Positions 14,577-20,177 of a stretch of 20,177 nucleotides of DNA are shown here, piece by piece. The translations under genes were made by a program, and so were the position numbers. Source of the DNA: Rhodospirillaceae bacterium (GTDB lineage: Bacteria > Pseudomonadota > Alphaproteobacteria > Rhodospirillales > Magnetovibrionaceae); assembly GCA_002401565.1 (NCBI GenBank), contig NVTL01000043.1, forward strand, positions 5,747 through 25,923. The letters are read 5' to 3'. Under the pieces are notes generated by a model. That model saw only the letters and a list, made by a program, of their open reading frames with translations. It was not told the origin of the DNA and did no database searches. The number at the start of each line of letters is the position of its first letter. Positions within the stretch are counted from its first letter, which is position 1.

Positions 14577-14792
14577 CGCTTGCGCGGCTTCGCTTTGGGT
14601 GCTGTTTGGAGTATAGTTGGTGGCATTTATTTCTCATGGGCGATTACACAGTTAGTCTGACACCCTCCTGATTAAAGCCGTTGCACGTTTATTTCATTAC
14701 GTTGCCCAACTCAATTTGCCCGTTTCCAGTTTTCAAACATAGGTAATGATAGCAATATTCAGAACCAAACAGATCAAAACCTTATCAAGAAA
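14577..14792. other. Spacer with a possible membrane-helix fragment
   Basis: Directly after the nuclease pseudogene stop and in the same frame, 14577-14660 reads RLRGFALGAVWSIVGGIYFS, then WAITQLV and a stop. This would make one hydrophobic helix, but there is no start with a ribosome binding site and no recognised family. The rest of the stretch up to the helicase stop holds nothing I can assign. Confidence 0.25.
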
Positions 14793-16718
14793 TCACAACC
14801 CGTAACGCAGTGACGAAGGGATATGTAATTCGCGTACAGCCCGGGTTGCCGCTACATAAAGGATATTCAATTCGGCATCCCGAACATGATCAGGGTAGTC
14901 TTTCAGTTCTTCTGGACTTGCAAAATCATCAAGAAGCATCACGCGTTCCCATTCACGACCCTTAACGCGGTGCGTGGTCGACAATATAAGTGGAGCCCGT
15001 TCTGGGTCTTTTTCATGATAGCGATGAAGCACCTCTAACTGCTTTTCCAACACGTCATGACGATCTTCTATAATTTTACGAATACGCTTTAATTCAGGGT
15101 CAGAAGTCATTTCCTGTTCATCAACGAATGAATCCCAACTTCTAAAACGACTTAGTTGTCGATGATGAACGTGTTCTGGAAAACCTTGGTATAATTTCAA
15201 CGCGTCCCGAAGCAACCAATCCAAATCCTTGATATCACCTACCACATGTAGCTTGTGACCATTTTCAGAAATTTCAACGGCTCTATAGAAAACCTGCACA
15301 TTGGTTCGAGATAAGATCGTTACAGGCCACTCGGGCAACTCACCATCGTGCGCATAAACGCTCACGCTGCTTTTAACGCCCATATTCCCAAGTATTTGCT
15401 GATCTGGAGGTGTGCTCTTATGAGACAAAACTTTATTCGCATAATTTGCAATTTCAGGACCAAACCGCCACGACTGTGTTAATGGGTACGCCGCACCATC
15501 CAATTTACTCATGGCATCAACCGCACCCCGCCACTCGTAAAGTTGTTGATGATGGTCCCCAATTAAAATCCTTTTGCTTTCTGAGCGTTTCAGGATGGAC
15601 ATAAAGGCTGCATTTGCATCTTGTGCCTCGTCAAACAGAACTTGTTCGTACGGTATCGTCCCACCCTGTAAATCCCAAAACTTCATCACTTGAGGCGGCA
15701 GTACTGGGATTTTCTCATCTTTAGAAAGCATCCTTGCCCATAAGTCTTGCGCCCAATGAAGCATGTCCGCCTCACACCCCGCTGAGAGGTCTAAAATTTC
15801 GACATGCTTTCCTTCAAAAACCTTGTCGTCTGTATAACAATAATTAAGAACAGTTTGATAGACTTGGCGAATTAATGCCCCCCGCTTATACCCTTCAAAG
15901 TTAGAGGGAAGACCAAGACGATCGGCAAGATCTGTCCACGGCATCTGTTGCCCAAAGGCCGTTCTTTCTTCTCCCCAAATCTCCCAAGGCTTAACGTGTT
16001 TATATGCGAGACCATCCGTCGTTTTGCATTCCATAAGATGTTTCAATCTTTGGCTAGCCTGCTGCATCATCACTTTGTTAAAGGCTAGGTATACTTTTTG
16101 TTTGTTCACATCCATTTCACCAACAAATTGGCAAAGCGTAGTTTTCCCTGTTCCTGCAAAGGCCTCGGCCTTTAAAATATCATCCTCTGATGCACTGCGA
16201 ACAGCTTCCAATATTTCTTCTTGTTCTCCCGTAGGCTTCACCTTGGCATGGTATGTAAATGCTTTTGGAACAGCTGATTTTTCAGCATTTTTCGTTATTC
16301 TTGGTGTTTGTCTTGGTTTCCGTGACACAGTGACACGATCATTTTTGATCTGTTCTCGAGATACATTAGACCAATATTCTTTGCTATCTATAAACTCGAC
16401 TCCGAGTTCATCAGCTACTCGCAAGCCCTCCAACAAGTACCTGGCCATTCCCCCTTCATTTTGGGCGATGATCCAGCGCGTTTCATAAGGCTCTTTCTCT
16501 AACTGAAACTGACATTTATCTTGTTCTGCAAAAAACTCATAATCTTGAATTTCCGTCTCAGGAAAACTATTTATTTCACGCCCTATCGCCATTACGGCAC
16601 CAAGAGCGGCAAGCGCATCATCGGGCAATGCATAGCAAAGTGCCTGCAAGCCTTTAAGGCGTGTCTCCTCTTGTGCCAATTCAGAAATCACATCTCGTGG
16701 GATTGAAAGCTTGAGCAT
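14793..16718 (-). CDS. UvrD/FBH1-like SF1 DNA helicase
   Basis: A 641-residue superfamily 1A helicase with an apparently complete motif set. Walker A: AFAGTGKTTL (residues 186-195). Motif Ia: YLAFNKVMMQQA (210-221). Walker B: LFDEAQDAN (361-369). Motif III: LIGDHHQQLYEWRGA (385-399). Motif IV: SWRFGPE (416-422). Motif V: STTHRVKGREWERVMLLDDF (580-599). Motif VI: LNILYVAATRA (617-627). The YLAFNK and SWRFG forms resemble eukaryotic FBH1 and its bacterial relatives more than UvrD or Rep. Residues 1-160 precede the helicase core and match no domain I recognise; they end in a basic linker (RKPRQTPRITKNAEK). It would translocate on single-stranded DNA using ATP. The gene stands alone between a broken nuclease gene and a broken transposase, a typical accessory or defence-island context. 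Start is ATG 16718 with an AGG upstream. Confidence 0.9.
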   Translation of the reverse strand: MLKLSIPRDVISELAQEETRLKGLQALCYALPDDALAALGAVMAIGREINSFPETEIQDYEFFAEQDKCQFQLEKEPYETRWIIAQNEGGMARYLLEGLRVADELGVEFIDSKEYWSNVSREQIKNDRVTVSRKPRQTPRITKNAEKSAVPKAFTYHAKVKPTGEQEEILEAVRSASEDDILKAEAFAGTGKTTLCQFVGEMDVNKQKVYLAFNKVMMQQASQRLKHLMECKTTDGLAYKHVKPWEIWGEERTAFGQQMPWTDLADRLGLPSNFEGYKRGALIRQVYQTVLNYCYTDDKVFEGKHVEILDLSAGCEADMLHWAQDLWARMLSKDEKIPVLPPQVMKFWDLQGGTIPYEQVLFDEAQDANAAFMSILKRSESKRILIGDHHQQLYEWRGAVDAMSKLDGAAYPLTQSWRFGPEIANYANKVLSHKSTPPDQQILGNMGVKSSVSVYAHDGELPEWPVTILSRTNVQVFYRAVEISENGHKLHVVGDIKDLDWLLRDALKLYQGFPEHVHHRQLSRFRSWDSFVDEQEMTSDPELKRIRKIIEDRHDVLEKQLEVLHRYHEKDPERAPLILSTTHRVKGREWERVMLLDDFASPEELKDYPDHVRDAELNILYVAATRAVRELHIPSSLRYGL

Positions 16719-16911
16719 AAAAGAGCCTAACGAATCGATATCGAAAATGAAACTCTACCAATAGTCGATGCGGTGTAGCAAGAAACCATGCATTACAATC
16801 GAAGATGTCTAACCCATATCCATCACCAGAATTTGCCATGATTTAGATTAACCGAGTGATAACAAAGAGTTATACTTCATGCATGACATTTGAATTTTTA
16901 CAGGGTGTTTT
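16719..16911. other. Spacer between helicase and IS1380 remnant
   Basis: These 193 bases hold the helicase upstream region and the left flank of the transposase remnant. They should contain the helicase promoter and the left end of the insertion sequence, but I could not identify promoter boxes or a terminal repeat that pairs convincingly with the right flank. Confidence 0.3.
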
Positions 16912-16917
16912 TTGCAT

Positions 16918-17792
16918 ATGCAGTTCTTAAACTTTGGGCCACGGTCTGTTTTAGTCGCTTTTGACGGTGGAGAAATCACCTCCGATGCTGGGGCTTTGTT
17001 GTTGAGGAAAACTGTTAGCAAGCTGAAACTATTTCCTCGTCTGGCGAATGTTTTGATGATCACAGAGAACAGACTCGGGTTCAGCACTCGTTGTCTGATT
17101 TGTTGGCACAGAGAATTACAGGAATTGCGCTTGGTTATGAAGACCTGAACGATCATGACACGTTGAGGCACGATCCCCTGCTCAAGTTGGCGGCCACTCC
17201 AAAAACAAAAACATGGTCATGCTCTAATACCATTAGCAGCGGCGTCCACACTTGGGCGGATTGAACAAAGTTATCTTTCCTTTCTTGGAATTTATGGATG
17301 CATCAATAACACCCAGGATACGCCACCTAATTCCTCCGTCACCAAAATTCGCGGTTAACTCAAGAAATGAAAAAGAGAAACGACACAGGAAAAGACCTGT
17401 TACCTCGTGTAATTTATGAAAACACACCTTAGTGCGCTTTCGGAAACATCGTTTCCAGGAGCATCTACTGCCCACGCGGCGACATGGAAAACCGTATAAA
17501 AGACTGCCAACTTGATCTATTTGGAGACCGCGCCAGTTCTCATGAATACAATGCCAACCAACTCCGGTTGATTCTAGCTGGATTTGCATACTTCCTCATC
17601 ACTCAAATGCGGTTGCTTGCCTTGCAAAATACCGACCTTGCCAAAGCAGTCCCAGATACCATTCGTCAGAAACTCCTGAAAATTGGGGCTAGGATCACAA
17701 CATTGGTGCGACGTATAAAAATATCCATGCCTGATGCCTGCCCGTATCAGAAAATCTTCTTCAAAGCTTGGGAAGCCTTAGCTCCAACCTGA
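16918..17792 (+). pseudogene. IS1380-family transposase, frameshifted and internally deleted
   Basis: Homologous segments occur in order but in different frames. The N-terminus is VAFDGGEITSDAGALLLRK from ATG 16918. A one-base loss near 17054 then moves the reading to frame 3: DDHREQTRVQHSLSDLLAQR, then ITGIALGYEDLNDHDTLRHD and PLLKLAA. A third piece, AAASTLGRIEQ, lies near 17235-17270. About 200 bases that keep no clear similarity follow. The C-terminus is MENRIKDCQLDLFGDRASSH, then NANQLRLILAGFAYF and TIRQKLLKIGARITTLVRRI, in frame from about 17469 to the stop at 17792. These are the standard IS1380 blocks, but the central catalytic domain is largely gone: about 880 bases remain of roughly 1,300-1,400 coding bases. 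It cannot make a transposase. Confidence 0.88.
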
Positions 17793-18074
17793 AAAATCCC
17801 TCTATCGAAAAACCAAAAGAATAAAACTTCTTTCAAGAGGATGTTTTCGCGTGTCTAAATACATCACAAATAACAAATAAATTGTATTTTTGCGTGAATA
17901 CCCACCCTAAATTTCTGAAACTTTCTCGCCCCGGAAAAGTTGAGGGAGAAATAGAGGGAAATGTGCGAAAATTTAGACCGAAAAAAAGGTAAGGCGGGTG
18001 GGGGCAAATGTTATCATCTCAAAAATTCCGACTGAATTCCGAACCCTAAATTTGAGGAATTGACCAAGAATCAA
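17793..18074. other. Gene-free spacer with an 11-bp direct repeat
   Basis: No open frame with homology was seen. ACCCTAAATTT occurs at 17904-17914 and again at 18043-18053. The first copy lies about 110 bases after the IS1380-type stop codon, near where the right end of such an element could fall, but no matching inverted repeat was found at the left side. Confidence 0.35.
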
Positions 18075-18106
18075 AAAGCCCGTAACTTATTGAAGTTACG
18101 GGCTTT
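18075..18106 (-). terminator. Rho-independent terminator of the tRNA-fMet unit
   Basis: AAAGCCCGTAACTT (18075-18088) and AAGTTACGGGCTTT (18093-18106) form a perfect 14-bp stem with a 4-base loop. Read on the - strand, the stem is followed by a run of thymines, so it terminates transcripts coming from the tRNA side. It starts four bases after the tRNA CCA end, as expected for a tRNA terminator. Confidence 0.88.
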
Positions 18107-18109
18107 AAG

Positions 18110-18154
18110 TGGTTGCGGGAGTAGGATTTGAACCTACGACCTTCAGGTTATGAG
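18110..18154 (-). other. 3' half of initiator tRNA-fMet gene, attachment-site candidate
   Basis: The - strand reads from the anticodon loop CTCATAA (anticodon CAT) through the 3' side of the anticodon stem, the variable loop AGGTC, the T arm (GTAGG, TTCAAAT, CCTAC), the acceptor strand TCCCGCA, then A and CCA: 45 bases in all. A72 at the end of the acceptor strand, which would oppose C1, and the general match to initiator tRNAs (CTCATAACC, AAGGTC, CCCGCAACCA) identify tRNA-fMet. Upstream of the loop the sequence is not tRNA: CCCCC replaces the expected anticodon-stem bases. A break exactly at the anticodon loop, with the native terminator still on the 3' side, is the usual footprint of tyrosine-recombinase integration. 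The element would lie to the right. Confidence 0.8.
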
Positions 18155-18198
18155 GGGGTTTTAAATTAAGGCAAAAGGTGTGACTGAATTTTTACCGT

Positions 18199-18870
18199 CT
18201 AATCTCGCCTAATTCTTTTGATGGCTTCTTCAAAAGTTATGCCTTCATTTTGAATGGCTGTATTTATATCATCAAGTGACAGAGTCGTTTTCGCGTTATT
18301 CCACACGGCATCGAATTCTTGAATTGATGGGACATTTTTGATCCATGTTTGATTATCCTCTGCAATATCCAAAATAGATTTTTCTTCAACTCCATCCCGC
18401 CAATTTAAATGTGACTTGATATTTCCTTTGTGCAAGATGAGATTTGCCGTCAGATGCAGAACTACGCGAGTCTTCCCATCCGTAATGGCGTAAACAGCAG
18501 GAGGCGGAGCATTGCCCGTAATCGTGCGTTTTAAGGATTTAAGTCCAGCAACGGCCCAAGGGGCTTTGGCAATCTTTGCGCCCTTTGGAAAATAGAGTTT
18601 AAGGGCTGGCGTAAGGTCAGTGGCCCGCAAGTTGGCATTGATCACCTTTTTCAGAACCCATGAATGAACGCGGTCTTCATCAACCGTGCCATCTTGAAAC
18701 CCCAATTCCTTTAATAAAATTGAGAGTTTTTCATCAGATAGCGTTGGCTGTCCATTGAACCACTTGCTGATATTGCCCGCATTGATGTCGGTTAATCGAG
18801 AGAGCCCCCGAATGCCGCCAAAGAATATGCAGGCTTGTTTTAAGTCTTTTCGATTTAATTTAGAATTCAT
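18199..18870 (-). CDS. Phage-like HTH regulator with unknown C-terminal region
   Basis: A 223-residue protein. Residues 5-55 form a helix-turn-helix of the Cro/CI kind: KQACIFFGGIRGLSRLTDIN, then AGNISKWFNGQPTLSDEKLS. The remaining 165 residues match no domain I know. They lack the Ser-Lys peptidase features of LexA/CI repressors, and they contain VYAITDGKTRVVLHLTANLI and a C-terminal helix, INTAIQNEGITFEEAIKRIR. It is read towards the attachment site and diverges from the small HTH gene at 19136, which is the layout of a repressor/excisionase switch in integrated elements. Its role as the element repressor is an inference. TTGAAA at about 46 bases upstream of the start on the - strand is a possible promoter part. 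Confidence 0.65.
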   Translation of the reverse strand: MNSKLNRKDLKQACIFFGGIRGLSRLTDINAGNISKWFNGQPTLSDEKLSILLKELGFQDGTVDEDRVHSWVLKKVINANLRATDLTPALKLYFPKGAKIAKAPWAVAGLKSLKRTITGNAPPPAVYAITDGKTRVVLHLTANLILHKGNIKSHLNWRDGVEEKSILDIAEDNQTWIKNVPSIQEFDAVWNNAKTTLSLDDINTAIQNEGITFEEAIKRIRRD

Positions 18871-18966
18871 AAAATAAACACTTTACAACGATATTGACTT
18901 TGTGTATGTTTCAATAATCATCTTACTACAAGTGTAGGTGATGTGGAATAGTAAAGTTGATAAACA

Positions 18967-19011
18967 GGCTCTTTGAGCCAAACGAATAACGGCTCTTTTT
19001 TCCTTAAGCCG
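18967..19011 (+). promoter_or_regulatory. Mutually exclusive hairpins with a T-run (attenuator-like)
   Basis: Four short segments can pair alternatively: GGCTC (18967-18971), GAGCC (18975-18979), GGCTC (18991-18995) and AGCCG (19007-19011). The second and third pair to form a stem followed directly by six thymines, a weak intrinsic terminator on the + strand. The first with the second, or the third with the fourth, would prevent that. It lies 125-170 bases before the HTH gene at 19136. Stems of only five pairs make this tentative. Confidence 0.35.
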
Positions 19012-19135
19012 AGGAGAAATACGTTTTGAGCTGAATTGTTTTGAATTTGATTCATTGGCTTTTTGCTAAGGGAAATGTCTTGGGCAAAGGAACCAAATTG
19101 CTTAATATAAACTTTACAAAAATGGAGTTAGAAAA

Positions 19136-19426
19136 GTGAAACTTTTAACCCTTCATGAAGTCGCAGAAACCTTGGCAATTCACTACGAAACGGCTCGGCG
19201 ATATTGCAAAAATGGTGAACTAGAATACATTCAAAGACCCGGTTGCGCCATGCGTGTGACTGATATTGAATTAAACAGATACATCGAAAGACACACGCAA
19301 TGTCGCGTCCAAAGCTCTCATCAAGAATTAGAGAAGCACCCGGAACAAACGCGTTGTATATCCATGATAAAAGAAAACGAGCTCCTACAAGACTTGCGAA
19401 TAGATCGGATGTTAGACAATACGTAA
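19136..19426 (+). CDS. Excisionase-like helix-turn-helix protein
   Basis: A small 96-residue protein starting at GTG 19136, with GGAG about 9 bases upstream. Residues 1-52 fit the HTH_17/excisionase winged-helix family: LLTLHEVAETLAIHYETARR, YCKNGELEYIQ, then MRVTDIELNRYIERH. The LTLHEVAE opening, the ETARRYCKNGEL recognition helix and the wing are typical. The tail (about 53-96) is charged and of unknown role. Such proteins serve as recombination directionality factors or as small repressors in mobile elements. The place just inside a tRNA attachment site supports a role in excision, but no integrase is visible in this window. Confidence 0.75.
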   Translation: MKLLTLHEVAETLAIHYETARRYCKNGELEYIQRPGCAMRVTDIELNRYIERHTQCRVQSSHQELEKHPEQTRCISMIKENELLQDLRIDRMLDNT

Positions 19427-19491
19427 TTTAACGACGAATGAAGGGTGATCGTAAAAATTGACAAAGACAGCAAACAATTCCGTGCATCACT

Positions 19492-19529
19492 GTTGTACGG
19501 ATAGCATACAACTGCTATACTCGTTGTAT
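19492..19529 (+). promoter_or_regulatory. higBA promoter with overlapping operator repeats
   Basis: TTGTAC (19493-19498) and TATACT (19516-19521) with 17 bases between them form a sigma-70 type promoter. The same bases carry two inverted repeats that share an arm: GTTGTA (19492-19497) with TACAAC (19507-19512), and ATACAAC (19506-19512) with GTTGTAT (19523-19529). Binding of HigA at these would cover the -35 and -10 boxes, the expected autoregulation. A separate TTGACA lies at 19459-19464 without a clear partner. Confidence 0.75.
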
Positions 19530-19533
19530 AAGA

Positions 19534-19815
19534 ATGATTAAATCATTCAAATGCAAAGAAACAGAAAAAATTTGGAATGGTTTTAAATCCAAATCTTTTC
19601 CTGGCGATATTCAAGACAGGGCTCTACGCAAATTGCGTCAGCTAGATGCTTCGCAAAATCTGGACGACTTGAAAAATCCGCGAGGAAACAGATTAGAATC
19701 GTTGAAAGGGAATCGCATGGGACAGATGAGCATCCGTATTAACAACCAATGGCGCATTTGTTTTGTTTGGAAAGATATAGAAATACAGGATATTGAGATC
19801 GTTGATTATCATTAA
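19534..19815 (+). CDS. higB: HigB-type toxin, RelE superfamily
   Basis: A 93-residue ribosome-dependent mRNA interferase of the HigB type. The sequence follows the family from end to end: MIKSFKCKETEKIW, DRALRKLRQLDASQNLDDLK, the central NRLESLKGNRMGQMSIRINN block, QWRICFVWK and the terminal IEIVDYH. The C-terminal DYH and the basic LKGNRMGQ stretch are typical of active members, so it appears functional. It precedes its antitoxin, the usual higBA order. The ATG lies only about 12 bases after the -10 box, so the leader would be very short with no Shine-Dalgarno sequence. That suggests weak translation relative to the antitoxin. Confidence 0.93.
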   Translation: MIKSFKCKETEKIWNGFKSKSFPGDIQDRALRKLRQLDASQNLDDLKNPRGNRLESLKGNRMGQMSIRINNQWRICFVWKDIEIQDIEIVDYH

Positions 19816-19827
19816 TGGAGTTACCCC

Positions 19828-19839
19828 AAGGAGGGTGAT
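19828..19839 (+). promoter_or_regulatory. Strong ribosome binding site of higA
   Basis: AAGGAGG at 19828-19834 lies five bases before the higA ATG. It is the consensus sequence at near-ideal spacing, in contrast to the toxin gene, which has none. The difference would favour antitoxin production from the shared transcript. Confidence 0.8.
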
Positions 19840-20157
19840 ATGACGCAGAAATTAAAAAATCCACATCCAGGGGAAATTCTACACGAAGAATTTTTGAAAG
19901 AACTTGGATTGTCTCAAAATGCTTTGGCGAAGGCCATTGATGTGCCATCAAATCGTATCAATGAAGTTGTGCGTGGTCGTCGTGGTATTTCAGCAGATAC
20001 TGATTTGCGTCTGGCACGTTATTTTGGGCTGTCTGAAGGTTACTGGCTACGCTTACAAAACACCTATGACATAATGGAAACGCGCCGTGAATCTGGAAAG
20101 ACCATAGCCCGTATCAAACCTTATCCGATGAAACATCAAGACGGAGCTTATGCGTAA
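19840..20157 (+). CDS. higA: HigA-type antitoxin, XRE-family HTH
   Basis: A 105-residue antitoxin that also represses its own operon. It has the standard HigA opening, NPHPGEILHEEFLKELGLSQ, then the helix-turn-helix ALAKAIDVPSNRINEVVRGR with RGISADTDLRLARYFGLSEGYWLRLQ. The family uses the HTH to bind the promoter palindrome and the N-terminal part to bind HigB. It starts 25 bases after the toxin stop with a consensus ribosome binding site. The tail after residue 82 is a little longer than in many members. The module lies inside the putative tRNA-integrated element, where it would stabilise the element. Twenty bases remain after the stop, too few to show what follows. Confidence 0.94.
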   Translation: MTQKLKNPHPGEILHEEFLKELGLSQNALAKAIDVPSNRINEVVRGRRGISADTDLRLARYFGLSEGYWLRLQNTYDIMETRRESGKTIARIKPYPMKHQDGAYA

Positions 20158-20177
20158 TATATCAACAACCTGTATAA

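Noticed and set aside
16024..16488. A 154-codon + strand frame inside the helicase gene.
   Set aside because: It is antisense to helicase residues with conserved motifs, including Walker A, so it is a shadow frame.
17233..17589. A 118-codon - strand frame across the middle of the IS1380 remnant.
   Set aside because: It overlaps clear + strand transposase C-terminal homology, has no family resemblance and no ribosome binding site.
16850..17914. Terminal inverted repeats for the IS1380 remnant.
   Set aside because: Candidate ends near 16850 and 17910 share only a few bases when compared as inverted repeats, so no IS boundary can be stated.
1..20177. CRISPR array, rRNA genes, intact tRNA genes or an integrase.
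   Set aside because: No regularly spaced repeats, no rRNA-like sequence, no complete tRNA and no tyrosine or serine recombinase frame were seen on either strand.

Overview
The window reads as a proteobacterial chromosome of moderate GC, probably alphaproteobacterial. That lineage call is an inference from the close fit of the UbiD protein to alphaproteobacterial UbiD as I remember it and from the fMet-tRNA half; no species can be named. It holds two metabolic or efflux blocks followed by an accessory, decaying right half.

Bases 1-2914 carry a multidrug efflux block on the + strand: the C-terminal part of an RND pump (cut by the window edge), a TolC-type outer-membrane factor, an SMR transporter two bases later, and a MarR regulator. 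Bases 2350-3148 are littered with gene remnants: the tail of a second LysR gene, the N-terminus of a patatin-like phospholipase, and the tail of a second TolC-like gene. These lie next to an intact LysR gene (3149-4063, - strand).

Bases 4196-11683 form one compact run of nine + strand genes divergent from that LysR gene: cytochrome b561, YceI, beta-class GST, dual-CDGSH protein, Old Yellow Enzyme, Bcr/CflA-type MFS exporter, LigB/DODA-type dioxygenase, LysE-type exporter and UbiD. Three junctions are ATGA stop/start overlaps. My reading is a membrane-redox and electrophile/aromatic-compound handling operon: reduce (b561, OYE, CDGSH), conjugate (GST), open rings (DODA-like), export (MFS, LysE), with a quinone-biosynthesis decarboxylase at the end. 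The shared function is inferred from gene content, not demonstrated.

Bases 11859-14792 contain two more LysE/RhtB genes on the - strand, a truncated transposase between them, a near-perfect palindrome upstream of the second exporter, and a GIY-YIG nuclease pseudogene with two reading-frame breaks. Bases 14793-16718 encode an apparently intact UvrD/FBH1-like SF1 helicase. Bases 16918-17792 are an internally deleted IS1380-family transposase.

At 18075-18154 the 3' half of an initiator tRNA-fMet gene, with its terminator, lies on the - strand without a 5' half. This is the expected footprint of a tRNA-integrated mobile element whose body runs rightwards. The sequence to its right fits: a phage-like HTH regulator, an excisionase-like HTH protein and a complete higBA toxin-antitoxin module with an obvious autoregulatory promoter. 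No integrase and no CRISPR array is visible in this window.
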